Origin: CAZWDL01 sp964632995
Lineage (GTDB): Bacteria > Bacteroidota > Bacteroidia > Chitinophagales > Saprospiraceae
NCBI GenBank assembly: GCA_964632995.1
Contig: CAZWDL010000088.1
Coordinates: 1-31,372, forward strand
Length of the DNA stretch: 31,372 nucleotides
Direction of reading: 5' to 3'
Shown here: positions 14,952-24,500 of the stretch, piece by piece
How positions within the stretch are numbered: position 1 is the stretch's first letter
Layout: each line of letters begins with the position of its first letter
Program-made: the position numbers and the translations under genes
Notes under the pieces: generated by a model
What the model saw: only the letters and a program-made list of their open reading frames with translations
Told to the model about the DNA's origin: nothing
The model's database searches: none

Positions 14952-16361
14952 TTACTTCCCTTCGTATCTCACCCTCGGATCGGCGACCGCATACAGTATA
15001 TCCGCGACCAGTATACCGGCCATGGTTAACAGGGCGCCCATCATCAGCACGGCATAGACGACGGGCCAGTCGCGTTGAAAGATGGCGTCGATGGTTAGTT
15101 TTCCCATACCGTGGATGTTGAAGATGACCTCGATAACCACTGATCCTGCCAGCACTGCCGGAAATACGGCTCCAAAGAGAGTGATGACCGGAAAAAGCGC
15201 ATTGCGAAAAGCATGGCGCCAGATCACCTTTGGGGAGCTCAAGCCTTTTGCGCGGGCCGTACGCACATAATCCTGCTGCAGGGCTTCGTTCATACTGCCG
15301 CGCATCTGCCTCGTTATAAAGGCCAGTGAACCGTAAGTCAGGCAAAATACCGGCAATACCAGGTGGTAGGCCCGGTCCAGCAGCCGCACGAAAAAGGGAA
15401 CTTCCTGATCCGTTTCGCCTATCCCCATGGTCGGAAAAAGGTCGATCCCGTATTCAGGAGTGGTAATAAAGACTACCAGCAGGGTGGCGATCCAGAATTG
15501 AGGCAGGGAGTAGAGCATAAAAAGACCCACGTTGGTCAGGCGGTCAAAGCGGGATTGCCGGTGTAAGGCGGTGTAAACGCCCAGCGGAATAGATAGTGTA
15601 AAGGCGAAAAATATGGCCAGACCGTTGAGCAAAAGGGTCCAGCGCAGGGCGTCCGTCAGTTTGCTCGTCACCGGTCGTCCGTCTATGTAGGAGTTGCCGA
15701 AGTCTCCGGTAAGGATACCCGTAAACCAATCGTGGTATTGATTATCCAGGCCGTACCATTTTATATCGGGAAGGTATAGCAGATAACGCTGGCTGTCGGC
15801 CTTGATATCCCGATAAGCATTAAAAAGAGGGGTGATATTTTGCCGCACTTGCGGGGGAATATCGCCCTGATTCAAGACCTTCTCTATTTTATCCAATTGG
15901 TCGCGGATACGGGGATTCCGGTACTCGAAGTACAGCTGCCTCAAGGTTGCTCGGATCGTGGTCACCGACTCCGGCGCGATGCTGTCGGGAAGTACATACA
16001 GTTGTTGCTCCAGTTGCTGCAAGCGCTGATAATAGTCCTGAATCCGGGGCCAGTTACCATACTGGGCGATTAATTTACGCAGGGTTCGGCGGTGGTCCTG
16101 GTTGCTGATGCGGTACAGCGTATCCGGGTAAGCCCGTGAGGACAGGGCGAAGTAGAACACCGGTTTGTCGAGCCCCAGCAGGGCGGCCGTCTGCTGGTAC
16201 GTTTGCTCCCGGTCCATTAAGCTGCCTCCCGCCGGGCCTGCCCCGATGATCTGCTCTACCGGGTCACCCGGCGCCAGTTTGCTGAGGCCGAAAGCCAGCA
16301 GGGAGATGGCGATCAGCGTCGGAATGAAAATCAGCAGGCGTTTGATCAGGTAGCGTAGCAA
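14952..16361 (-). CDS. peptide/nickel-type ABC transporter permease (DppB-like) with a large periplasmic insertion
   Basis: 469 residues, against about 330 for the family. It starts MLRYLIKRLLIFIPTLIAISLLAFGL and has the LAPGDPVEQIIG block; the EAA loop is DYVRTARAKGLSSPKVIWRHAFRN. Between LGLDKPVFYF and WFTGILTGDFGNS there are about 130 extra residues rich in Q, R, L and D (residues about 70-200), likely a helical periplasmic domain. The start is TTG at 16361: the frame has a stop just upstream and no ATG in a suitable place. It lies 38 bases after the binding-protein gene. Confidence 0.92.
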   Translation of the reverse strand: MLRYLIKRLLIFIPTLIAISLLAFGLSKLAPGDPVEQIIGAGPAGGSLMDREQTYQQTAALLGLDKPVFYFALSSRAYPDTLYRISNQDHRRTLRKLIAQYGNWPRIQDYYQRLQQLEQQLYVLPDSIAPESVTTIRATLRQLYFEYRNPRIRDQLDKIEKVLNQGDIPPQVRQNITPLFNAYRDIKADSQRYLLYLPDIKWYGLDNQYHDWFTGILTGDFGNSYIDGRPVTSKLTDALRWTLLLNGLAIFFAFTLSIPLGVYTALHRQSRFDRLTNVGLFMLYSLPQFWIATLLVVFITTPEYGIDLFPTMGIGETDQEVPFFVRLLDRAYHLVLPVFCLTYGSLAFITRQMRGSMNEALQQDYVRTARAKGLSSPKVIWRHAFRNALFPVITLFGAVFPAVLAGSVVIEVIFNIHGMGKLTIDAIFQRDWPVVYAVLMMGALLTMAGILVADILYAVADPRVRYEGK

Positions 16362-16399
16362 TGACAGTCGTTTTTATGATTCTTTAGGTAATTATCCTT

Positions 16400-18205
16400 T
16401 TAATTCAGACTTTCCTGGTTCCGGAATTCCTGCTTCAATTCGAGCAGCTTGGGAACAAAGCCCGGGAACAGAGGGGTGATCTCCGGATCAAAACGCTTAT
16501 GGACGATCACCCGTCCCGTTGGGGTAAAGAGGGGGATTTCGGGCAACTGCTCGTGCAGGGTTGTTTGTAATTCCTGGTAGAGGCGATGCCTTTCTGCTTC
16601 GTCAAAGGTCACGAGAATTTTTTCTATCAGTGCATCCGTTTCGGCATTGCCGAAGCCGGTGCGGTTATCGCCCTTTATGGTGTGGTAATTCTGCATTGGA
16701 TTCCAGAAAGGAGAGGGCATTGCGCGGCCGCCGGAGGTGATTTCAAAATCGCCGCGGCGCCAGTTGTCAAGCAGTACGGCTCCCTCCATAGGGTCCAGTT
16801 CGATGTTGATCCCGGCCCGGCGGGCATTGTCCTGAATCAGCAGGCCGGCGGCCCGGGAAGTTTCCCGGTTAGCGACGATTGACATGCTGAGGTCCAGGTT
16901 TACCGCCTCCCCCTTGATAATTTTGTCCACCGTGCCATCGTTATCACTGTCTTCCCAGCCGGCCTCGGCCAGCAACTCCCTGGCCAGCTCAATATTGAAT
17001 TCATAGAGGGGAAGGTCTTCGTTGTAAAAAGCAAAGGAGGGTAACAAGGGAACGGCGATGCGGCGGCCGAAACCATTGTATACATTATCGATGATTTCCT
17101 GCACATTGATGGTATGGGCCAGGGCCTGTCGAACCCGCTTATCGGCCAGTTTCGGATCGTTTGTATTGAGACTCAGGAAATAGACGGCCGTTTGGGTAGG
17201 CGTAAAAAAGTCATAGCGTTCAGCAGTGTTTTCGGAGCTTTGAAGCTCTTCAAATCCGTTGGGGTCAACGTTGTAGGCGGCATCGAGTTCTTCGGCGCGA
17301 AGAGCGGATAGGGTAGTGGCTGCGTCCTCTACCGGTTGGAAGATAAGTTCCCGGGGATGGGCCTGCAGCACGGTGTGTTCGTCGCTGAGTTCATCTCCCC
17401 ACCACGTGTCGATGCGCTGCAGGGTGATCTGCTGGCCGGTTTGCCATTCTACAAAGCGGTAGGGGCCGCAACCGACGACAAATTCCGGATCCCGGGCGTA
17501 TTTCTGGTCGCTGAACAGCTCGGCGAATCGCTGCAGGCGCTCATCGGTTTCGGCCAGTTGCGCTACGGATTCCGGGTCGGTCATTTCCGAAACGGGAATA
17601 TCGGTGAGCAGGCCTTCGGGATCGTAAATGTGTCGGGGAAGCAGGGGGAATAAATTACCGACGTACTCTTCGCCCTGAATCATGCGCTGATCGGTGAATA
17701 CGGTGAAGCGTTTTGGATTTTGGGCATCGACCCGCACATCTTTGATCAGGGCGGCGTAAGGCCGGTAGGGGGCTGCCTGCACGCGGGGATTGAGCAGGGC
17801 TTTGAGCGTGAAGACATAGTCTTGTCCAGTCACCGGCGCTCCGTCCTGCCAGACGGCCGATTCGTGGATTTCAAAAGTATACGACTGGCCGCCGGCGTAG
17901 GCCCCTTCATTGATGGCGGCTACTTCGGCGCGGGATTTGGCCAGAGCCGGCCGGTATTCCATAGTTTTGGGGTCTAGGGTGATAAGCGTCATGAAAATAT
18001 TGTCTACCATCACCTGGTTGGCGTAATTGCTGACAGTGAGCAGGGGCGTCAGGCGATCGGGTTCGGATTCCAGCCGGATGATGGCGCTGTTACCGGTGCG
18101 TTGAAACTGAACGGATTGGTCCTGCTCCTGGGGTGTTTCCCGGCAGGCGGTCAGCATGAGCAGACCCAAGATGAAAAAAAGCGCAAACTGGTTAAAGTGA
18201 TTCAT
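16400..18205 (-). CDS. extracellular solute-binding lipoprotein, family 5 (peptide/nickel type)
   Basis: 601 residues from ATG 18205. The N-terminus MNHFNQFALFFILGLLMLTAC is a lipoprotein signal with lipobox LTAC, so the protein is a lipoprotein. The family-5 fold is shown by PALAKSRAEV, the segment WQDGAPVTGQDYVFTLKALLNP, FVVGCGPYRFVEW and DKRVRQALAHTINVQEIIDNVYNGFG, then ELLAEAGWEDSDNDGTVDKI. It is the first gene of a three-gene operon and delivers substrate to the two permeases. The frame is open to 18298, but the extension has no signal peptide. Substrate is not predictable. Confidence 0.93.
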   Translation of the reverse strand: MNHFNQFALFFILGLLMLTACRETPQEQDQSVQFQRTGNSAIIRLESEPDRLTPLLTVSNYANQVMVDNIFMTLITLDPKTMEYRPALAKSRAEVAAINEGAYAGGQSYTFEIHESAVWQDGAPVTGQDYVFTLKALLNPRVQAAPYRPYAALIKDVRVDAQNPKRFTVFTDQRMIQGEEYVGNLFPLLPRHIYDPEGLLTDIPVSEMTDPESVAQLAETDERLQRFAELFSDQKYARDPEFVVGCGPYRFVEWQTGQQITLQRIDTWWGDELSDEHTVLQAHPRELIFQPVEDAATTLSALRAEELDAAYNVDPNGFEELQSSENTAERYDFFTPTQTAVYFLSLNTNDPKLADKRVRQALAHTINVQEIIDNVYNGFGRRIAVPLLPSFAFYNEDLPLYEFNIELARELLAEAGWEDSDNDGTVDKIIKGEAVNLDLSMSIVANRETSRAAGLLIQDNARRAGINIELDPMEGAVLLDNWRRGDFEITSGGRAMPSPFWNPMQNYHTIKGDNRTGFGNAETDALIEKILVTFDEAERHRLYQELQTTLHEQLPEIPLFTPTGRVIVHKRFDPEITPLFPGFVPKLLELKQEFRNQESLN

Positions 18206-18409
18206 TGGCTGCGTTGTCTTAGTTTGTGGTACGTGAATCGTATTGGCCGAAATGCGATTGTCTGATTGCATACTGGGCAGGGCTCTAAAATAGCACATAT
18301 CAGCAGGATAAAAAAATGTGCTTCTTCAAAATAATTCTTTCCTCCCTGCGATACGGGCGTGAACCAATGAGCTTCAGGCTTGTTGTGGAATTGATAAAAT
18401 GTGAAAACA

Positions 18410-19321
18410 ATGGCAACCGTACTCATCGGGGGCGGTAGCGGCATGATCGGTACCCGTCTCAGTCAATTACTGCGCGAAAGAAATTACGAAGTTCTACATC
18501 TGAGCCGTCGCGAAAGACCGGATTCGGAATACGAAACTTTTCAATGGGATATTGCAGCGGGAAGCATCGATGCCGAAGCCATTGACCGGGCCGACTTCAT
18601 CATCAACCTGGCCGGCGCCGGCATTGCCGACAAGCCCTGGACCGATCGCCGCAAACAGCTCATCATCGACAGCCGGGTGCAGACGACCCGGCTTTTCAAA
18701 AACCAACTGATGCAGCGAAACAAAAAGCCGGAGGCCTTCCTGTCGAGCGCCGCCATCGGTATTTACGGCGATAAGGGCAATGAAGTGGTGGGTGAGTTAT
18801 CGGAGCCGGGAGAAGGTTTCCTGACGGAAAGTTGCCAGGCCTGGGAGAATGCCGTAGAGGAAGTAAGAGAAACGGGGGTGCGCACAGTGGCTTTCCGCAT
18901 CGGCATCGTATTATCAACGCAAGGCGGGGCGCTACCGAAGTTAAAAATGTCACTGCCTTTCTTTATCGCACCCTACTTTGGAGATGGCCAGCAGTGGTAT
19001 TCCTGGATACATATCGATGATGTGTGCCGCTGCTTTATCCACGGTATAGAAAATGAAGCGCTTACAGGCCGCTATAATGCTGTGGCGCCCAATCCGGCGA
19101 CCAACAAGACCCTGATGCGCAAACTTAAGGAAGCCGCCGATCAACCGGCTTTGCTAATGCCCGTGCCGGCTTTTCTCCTGCGCCTCGCCCTGGGAGAAAT
19201 GGCGGATACCGTACTCGACAGCGCCCGCGTGTCTTCCCAAAAAATTCAGAATACCGGCTTCGAGTTTAATTTTGAGGGGCTGCGCCCAGCCCTGGAAGAT
19301 TTGCTTGAGCGGAAAGTTTAA
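18410..19321 (+). CDS. TIGR01777-family NAD(P)-dependent epimerase (YfcH/SulA-like)
   Basis: 303 residues from ATG 18410 (GTG 18401 is in frame). Extended short-chain dehydrogenase fold, with the Rossmann motif GGGSGMIGTRL at the N-terminus. Family marks are INLAGAGIADKPWTDRRKQLIIDSRV, SSAAIGIYGDKG, RIGIVLSTQGGALPKLKMSLPFF and WYSWIHIDDVCRCF. The usual YxxxK catalytic pair is not evident, as is common in this family. Cellular role unknown. Divergent from the importer operon. Confidence 0.92.
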   Translation: MATVLIGGGSGMIGTRLSQLLRERNYEVLHLSRRERPDSEYETFQWDIAAGSIDAEAIDRADFIINLAGAGIADKPWTDRRKQLIIDSRVQTTRLFKNQLMQRNKKPEAFLSSAAIGIYGDKGNEVVGELSEPGEGFLTESCQAWENAVEEVRETGVRTVAFRIGIVLSTQGGALPKLKMSLPFFIAPYFGDGQQWYSWIHIDDVCRCFIHGIENEALTGRYNAVAPNPATNKTLMRKLKEAADQPALLMPVPAFLLRLALGEMADTVLDSARVSSQKIQNTGFEFNFEGLRPALEDLLERKV

Positions 19322-19413
19322 GTGCGCCGGGCACCAAGGAACCTGCCGAAAACAACTTCCCTGTATCTACCCGGCCATGGAAAACTGAACGGGCAAACTA
19401 TCTCATTTATTAA

Positions 19414-19845
19414 TCAGGGTTTAAACACTTCGATTTCGTGGGTGCGCACCACCAGGTCCGTAAATTTCCCCTTAAAGCGGGTAGCCTTAACGATGTGATT
19501 GTCAATCCAGTGGTAATTGCCGCCGCGGGGCTTACCCATCAGCAGGGCATGGTACTTGAAGTCGTGTTTCTTCAGCCATACTTCGGTAATCTCCCGGTGT
19601 TCCTCCGTACGGGAGGTGAAGAAGGTGATGATATGCCCCTCATCATACCATTTATTGATGATTTTCAAGGCATCGGGATAGGGGAGGGTGCTGAGCATAC
19701 GCTCGGGTTCCTCATTGGGAATGTCATCACAAACCGTTCCGTCGATATCAATTAGAAAGTTCTTTATATTTCCAGGGAAAACCGGGCTTACGGTTTCACC
19801 CTTTTCGTTGAAAGTGGTCTTCAGGTCGTGGTTTTGCTTACTCAT
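19414..19845 (-). CDS. HAD-superfamily phosphatase-like protein
   Basis: 143 residues from ATG 19845. Motif I is DIDGT (D33, D35), motif II is TSRTEEHREITEVWLKKH, motif III is likely GKPRGGNYHWIDN. This is the short, cap-less HAD form. It may dephosphorylate a small molecule or sugar-nucleotide type substrate; no specificity can be read. The frame reaches 19881, but the ATG at 19845 gives a compact start (MSKQNHDLK). Conserved in Bacteroidota as far as I recall. Confidence 0.8.
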   Translation of the reverse strand: MSKQNHDLKTTFNEKGETVSPVFPGNIKNFLIDIDGTVCDDIPNEEPERMLSTLPYPDALKIINKWYDEGHIITFFTSRTEEHREITEVWLKKHDFKYHALLMGKPRGGNYHWIDNHIVKATRFKGKFTDLVVRTHEIEVFKP

Positions 19846-20091
19846 GAAAAGCAATTTGGTTGATCTTGAAATAAGGAGCAAAAATAGAATAAAAGTATTG
19901 GTAAAACTATGGGGTCATGAAAAAGTTTTACACAGCACCGTCTTATGGGTTATAAGCGTTGTCAATTGTGGGGAAGGGTGTTTCTGAGGGAGGCGATTCT
20001 TGGCGAAACCGTTCCTTTGCTGCTTATCTATCTGTGAAAAGGGAAGATCAGGTCAGATAACACCGGCTAGGGATAACAACATTCAGGCTGG

Positions 20092-20994
20092 TTAAAAGTT
20101 GATATACTCTGTTGGATCCACCGGATTGCCCCGGTACCACAATTCGAAGTGCAGGTGAGGACCATCTGATAGAGTGCCGGTATTCCCAATGATGGATACG
20201 GCCTCGCCGGCGCGCACGTAATCGCCCACTCTTTTGAGCAGCACGGAATTGTGCTTGTAAAAGGTGATGACGTTATTTGAATGCTGTATGCCGATGGTAT
20301 TGCCGGTCTCGAGGGTCCAGTCTGACAAAAAGACGTAACCGTCCATGACCGCTTTGATGGCGGTATTTTTGGGGGCGAGGATATCGACCCCCTGATGCCC
20401 TTTGTCAGGCATAAAGCCGGCGCTGATTTCTCCGCTGATCGGCGGGGTAAAGAACATTTGTTCCAGCGGGATGCCGGAGGTAGTCAGATTAGTGGTGCGA
20501 CTGCGCTGGGCAATACTTCCAATCTCATTCAGCTCTATTTCCTGCCGCAGCTGCTCATCGACTTCCGAGAACTTGGCGCTGACGGCGCTGTCCTCCTGCG
20601 GATCACTTTTCGTGCGCTGGTCGTTCGCCGCTTCTACCTCTTCGGCCGTCTGTACGTCTTTGGTTAGCATTCTGCGGACATTATCAGTGTAAACTTCCGT
20701 GGAATTCATGTAGTATTCAATAGAGTCCAGCTTCTGATAAAGCTCCGAGAGTTCTTCATCCTTATTGACATCGCCGTAGCCGGGGATATACTTGCGGATG
20801 GGAGTAAAGGCAATCAGGACAAAAACAAGCAGGGCCATTACTACCGCCACGGTGCTTACGGCAATATATACGTTGAGCAGGGTGAGTTTGTATGAGCCCA
20901 CCTCCTCGAAGGTTTCGTGCTTCATGATGACCAGCCGGTAAGTGTGCCGGAGCTTTTCCATCCAGCTCTTTTCCTTGTCATGCTCGTTGGCCAT
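20092..20994 (-). CDS. M23-family (LytM) peptidase, membrane-anchored
   Basis: 300 residues. A cytoplasmic N-terminus, one membrane helix (about 41-62), a coiled-coil-like linker (about 75-160), then an M23 domain. The zinc ligands are intact: H200 and D204 in GHQGVDI, and H280/H282 in PHLHFELW. Acts in the periplasm on peptidoglycan cross-bridges, in envelope growth or septation. Divergent from sprE; a -7 box (21185-21192) lies 190 bases upstream. Its pairing with a T9SS/gliding gene may be meaningful, but is inference. Confidence 0.92.
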   Translation of the reverse strand: MANEHDKEKSWMEKLRHTYRLVIMKHETFEEVGSYKLTLLNVYIAVSTVAVVMALLVFVLIAFTPIRKYIPGYGDVNKDEELSELYQKLDSIEYYMNSTEVYTDNVRRMLTKDVQTAEEVEAANDQRTKSDPQEDSAVSAKFSEVDEQLRQEIELNEIGSIAQRSRTTNLTTSGIPLEQMFFTPPISGEISAGFMPDKGHQGVDILAPKNTAIKAVMDGYVFLSDWTLETGNTIGIQHSNNVITFYKHNSVLLKRVGDYVRAGEAVSIIGNTGTLSDGPHLHFELWYRGNPVDPTEYINF

Positions 20995-21118
20995 TGCAGT
21001 ATTTTTTTAATTCTGGAATTCCCCGGCAAGTTCCAAAACTTACCGGAGAACAACTCAATAAAAGATTAAGAACGGCATTATTATTGCAGTAATTGTGATA
21101 AAGGTTCCTTACACCCGG

Positions 21119-21149
21119 TTTGAAGTGTTCTTAGAATAAAATAAATTTG
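21119..21149 (+). promoter_or_regulatory. putative sprE promoter
   Basis: TTTG (21119-21122), 19-base spacer, TAAATTTG (21142-21149), a full Bacteroidota consensus on the plus strand. It would give a leader of about 395 bases before the sprE start, carrying the palindrome at 21366-21502. Confidence 0.6.
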
Positions 21150-21184
21150 CCTTTTAAAAGTTATAAAACATGGTAACCGTACTG

Positions 21185-21192
21185 CAAAGTTA
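21185..21192 (-). promoter_or_regulatory. possible -7 box for the M23 peptidase gene
   Basis: On the minus strand TAACTTTG, a perfect -7 consensus, 190 bases upstream of the M23 start. No -33 TTG is evident at the usual distance. Confidence 0.4.
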
Positions 21193-21365
21193 AGGGATAT
21201 CCGGAAGGAATCCCGCTTAGGGGAGGCATTTAATCGTGCTTTGTAGTGTTCAGATAAAAAAATCCTTTTGGAATTAAGGGAAAACCTTTACCGGCTGACC
21301 GCCTTTTGGGTTTTGCCGAAAAAGCAGGAGGCAATTTTTCGATCGGTGCTTAGCGACGCGCGTTT

Positions 21366-21502
21366 AATAAGTGTCGTGTTTGGCTAGGCAAGTGATTTTT
21401 TCTTTAGCCAAGGCGAGGGTTCTCGCCCTTAGTGGGGCTAAGGGCGGCGGTTCCTTAACGCCGGATAAAGGAAAAAGCACTCCTAGAAAGCCGACAGTTA
21501 TT
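21366..21502. repeat. 137-bp imperfect palindrome in the sprE leader
   Basis: The centre is a perfect 9-bp stem, CGCCCTTAG/CTAAGGGCG, around the loop TGGGG (21424-21446). The arms align out to AATAAGTGTCG (left) and CGACAGTTATT (right) with small gaps. A second stem GGCGAG/CTCGCC (21412-21427) shares four bases with the central stem, so the two cannot both form. A third pairing TTGGCTA/TAGCCAA (21380-21411) lies in the left arm. A flanking 14-bp direct repeat encloses the element. Confidence 0.7.
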
Positions 21503-21548
21503 GATCGATCGGTGCTTAAGGAAAATTACGATAAAAAAATCTTAGGGT

Positions 21549-24500
21549 TTGAAACAGACTGACAAATTACTGCTGTTGACGATGCTCGTTTTGGTCTTGG
21601 CTTCCTGCGTAACGCAGAAGCGCAGAGGAGAAGTGTCGACGCTGGGAAAACTATACCATAACATTACCGCTAAATACAACGGCTATTTCAACGCCAATGA
21701 ACTCCTGGAAGCCAGCCTGCTTTCGCTGGAAGAACAGCACCAGGATAACTTCAAACAGGTACTGCCGGTTTATGAATACGTAGCTGCCGCCAATCCCGAT
21801 GCAGTAGCTCCCGACCTCGACAAGGCCATCGAGAAAGTTTCCGTGGTGGTGAACTTGCACCGGGTCAGCCACTGGACCGATGACTGCTACCTGCTGCTCG
21901 GCAAAGCACAGTACCTGAAGCAGGATTACGAATCGGCTGAAGAGACCTTCCGGTACCTGGTCAGTGAGTTCAGCCCCGAGAAGATGGCGGCCATGGAAAA
22001 GAAGTCTAAAAAGAAAAAGGGTAAAGGAAAAGATGATGAAGAAAAGGCCGGTCCGGACAAAGAGGAGGACGATGAGGTAGACATCACCCAGTTGTCGGAA
22101 AAAGAGCAGCGTCGGCTGTTGCGCCGGCAGGAAAAGGAACGCAAACGCTACAACCGGCAGCTGAAAAAAGAGCGCAAGCGGGAACAGCGCGCCCGAAAGA
22201 AGGCCCGGAAGCGCGCTCGTAAGAATAAGAAAAGTGGAAAAAAGGTAGAACTCCCCAGTCCGGAACTGGAAGAGCAGCCCGAAGGTGAGGAAGCGGAGAA
22301 CGCCGCCATGGCAGAAGGGGATGAAAACCAACAGCAAGAAGAAGAACCGGCAGAAGCGGAAAACACCGATGAGGATGAGCTGATCAGCATCTCCGATGAA
22401 GAAGATGCGGCCGATGAACCTGCTCCTCAGCCCGATAATTACTTCCTTAAGCATCGCCCCGCTTATCAGGAAGGGGTGCTCTGGCTGGCCCGTACTTACA
22501 CGGAACGGGGGATGTACGATCGCGCCATGCGTACGATACTTCAATTGGAAGCCGATTCCAAAACATTCGATGATATCCGGGAGCAAATCGCGGTAGTTAA
22601 AGCCCATCACTTCCTGCGCCAGGAAGAGTACGAGCTGGCGCTGGAACCGCTGGAAAAAGCAATCGCTTCCGCCGATAAACGGCAGGACAAAGCCCGCTAC
22701 GCTTTCATCATCGCACAACTACACCAGCGCTCAGGACGCCGAAGTGAAGCCCTGGCTTCTTTTGAACGCGCCCTGAAATACGGACCGGATTACAGTATGG
22801 AGTTCAACGGCCGCCTGTATATCGTGGAAAACGGCTGGCGCAGCGGAGCCATCAGTGTAGAAGCAGCCAGAGACCGCCTCGATAAGATGCTCAAGGATAG
22901 CAAAAACTACGAATACCAGGACCAGATCTACTACACCCTCGCCGGAATTGAACTCGAATCGGGCAACCGCGAGGAAGGCATTGCTCTCCTGGAAAAATCT
23001 CTTGCCAGCAGTACTAAAAACGATTTGCAAAAAGCGGAATCCAATCTGCGTCTGGCCTATCTCTATCTGGAAGAAGAGGATTTTGTGCCGGCTCAAAAAT
23101 ACTTCGACAATACACTTCAAGTGTTGCCCAAAAACGATGAACGCTACCCCGAAGTAGAGCGTTGGCGCAACAACCTCACCGATATCGCCGCTAACCTGGA
23201 AACCATCGCCATGCAGGACAGTCTGCTGCAGATCGCCAGCCTCAGCGAAGAGGAAAAGCGCGAACTGGCCTACAACATTAAGAAAAAACGCGACGAGGAG
23301 CGCCTGCAGCAAATTGCAGCCGAGGCCGCCGCTTCCGAAAACGGGGGGCTCAACAACTCCGGCCCTCCCGGCGCCAACGTATCCCTGAACCCCGGTTCAG
23401 GACGTATCGGCAATAAGGAAAGCAGCTTCTTCGCCTATGATGACCGCGTTGTCAGACGCGGTAAAAAAGAGTTTTTCCGGAACTGGGGCGATCGTCCGCT
23501 CGAAGATAACTGGCGCCGGTCCAGCAAACGCGGAGCTTCGGACCTGCCCGTCGCCGCCGGTGAACCCAACGCCCCGGCAGAAGTCCTGCCGGAAGACGAG
23601 ATCAACCAAATACTCGCTGCAGTCCCCGGCAGTGACAGTGAAATACTGCAAGCCCAGCTCAAAATGCAGGAGGCTATGTATCAACTCGGCACCCTCTATC
23701 GCGACCGGCTCGCCAATCTCCCCAAATCCGTTGAAGTGCTCGAGGAAATGAACCGGCGCTTCGACCGCTCCTCCTATCAGCTGGATTCCTGGTACTATCT
23801 GTACCTCGATTACAAAGACATCGGTAACCAGCAACAAGCTAATGCCTATGCCGATCGCATCCTGGAAAAGTACCCGACGAGCACCTATGCTAAAGTGATC
23901 AGCAATCCCAATTACGCTCAGGAACTGGCAGAGGAGGAAAATAAGCTCAACCGATTCTACAATGAGGCTTACGCTGCTTTTACCTCGGGTAACTACAATG
24001 CCGCTTACCAGAAAAGCCTGGAAGCCCCCCGCGTATTCGGTGCTCAAAATCCCATGCAGCCCAAGTTCGCACTGCTTACAGCCATGGCCATGGGCAACCT
24101 GCGGGGGAAAGAAGCTTATGTCGGCGCACTCCAGGACCTGATCGCCCGCTATCCGGATACGCCGGAACAGAAACGGGCCCGCGAAATTCTGCGCCTGCTG
24201 GGCGCCGGCCGGTCCGGTCTTCCCGGTAATGCACAGGCCGCGGATACTCAGTTCGAGCTAAATGATGACCAATTGCACTATATTCTCATCGTTTTTAATG
24301 AGGATATCAGCCTGAATGAATCTAAGGTGAAGGTCTCTAATTACCACCTTCAGTACCATAAACTGGACCGGCTGCGCGTAACCAATATCTACCTGGGAAC
24401 GGATGCCGAGACGCGACTACCCATCCTCGTGGTTCGCCGCTTCAAAGATAAAAACGAGGCCATGAATTACTACAATGGCATTCAGCGCAATCAACAGGAC

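Larger units (their letters stand above)
20995..21548. other. 554-bp divergent control region between the M23 gene and sprE
   Basis: Holds the likely sprE promoter (21119-21149), a minus-strand -7 box for the M23 gene (21185-21192), a 137-bp palindrome (21366-21502) and a 14-bp direct repeat TCGATCGGTGCTTA at 21339-21352 and 21505-21518. No coding frame in it looks real. Confidence 0.7.

Noticed and set aside
21371..21562. 63-codon frame before sprE
   Set aside because: Covers the palindrome and overlaps the sprE start; no protein features.
21651..22718. 355-codon open frame on the minus strand inside sprE
   Set aside because: It is antisense to the real TPR gene, rich in runs of L, F and V caused by the lysine/glutamate-rich sense codons, and has no start context or homology.
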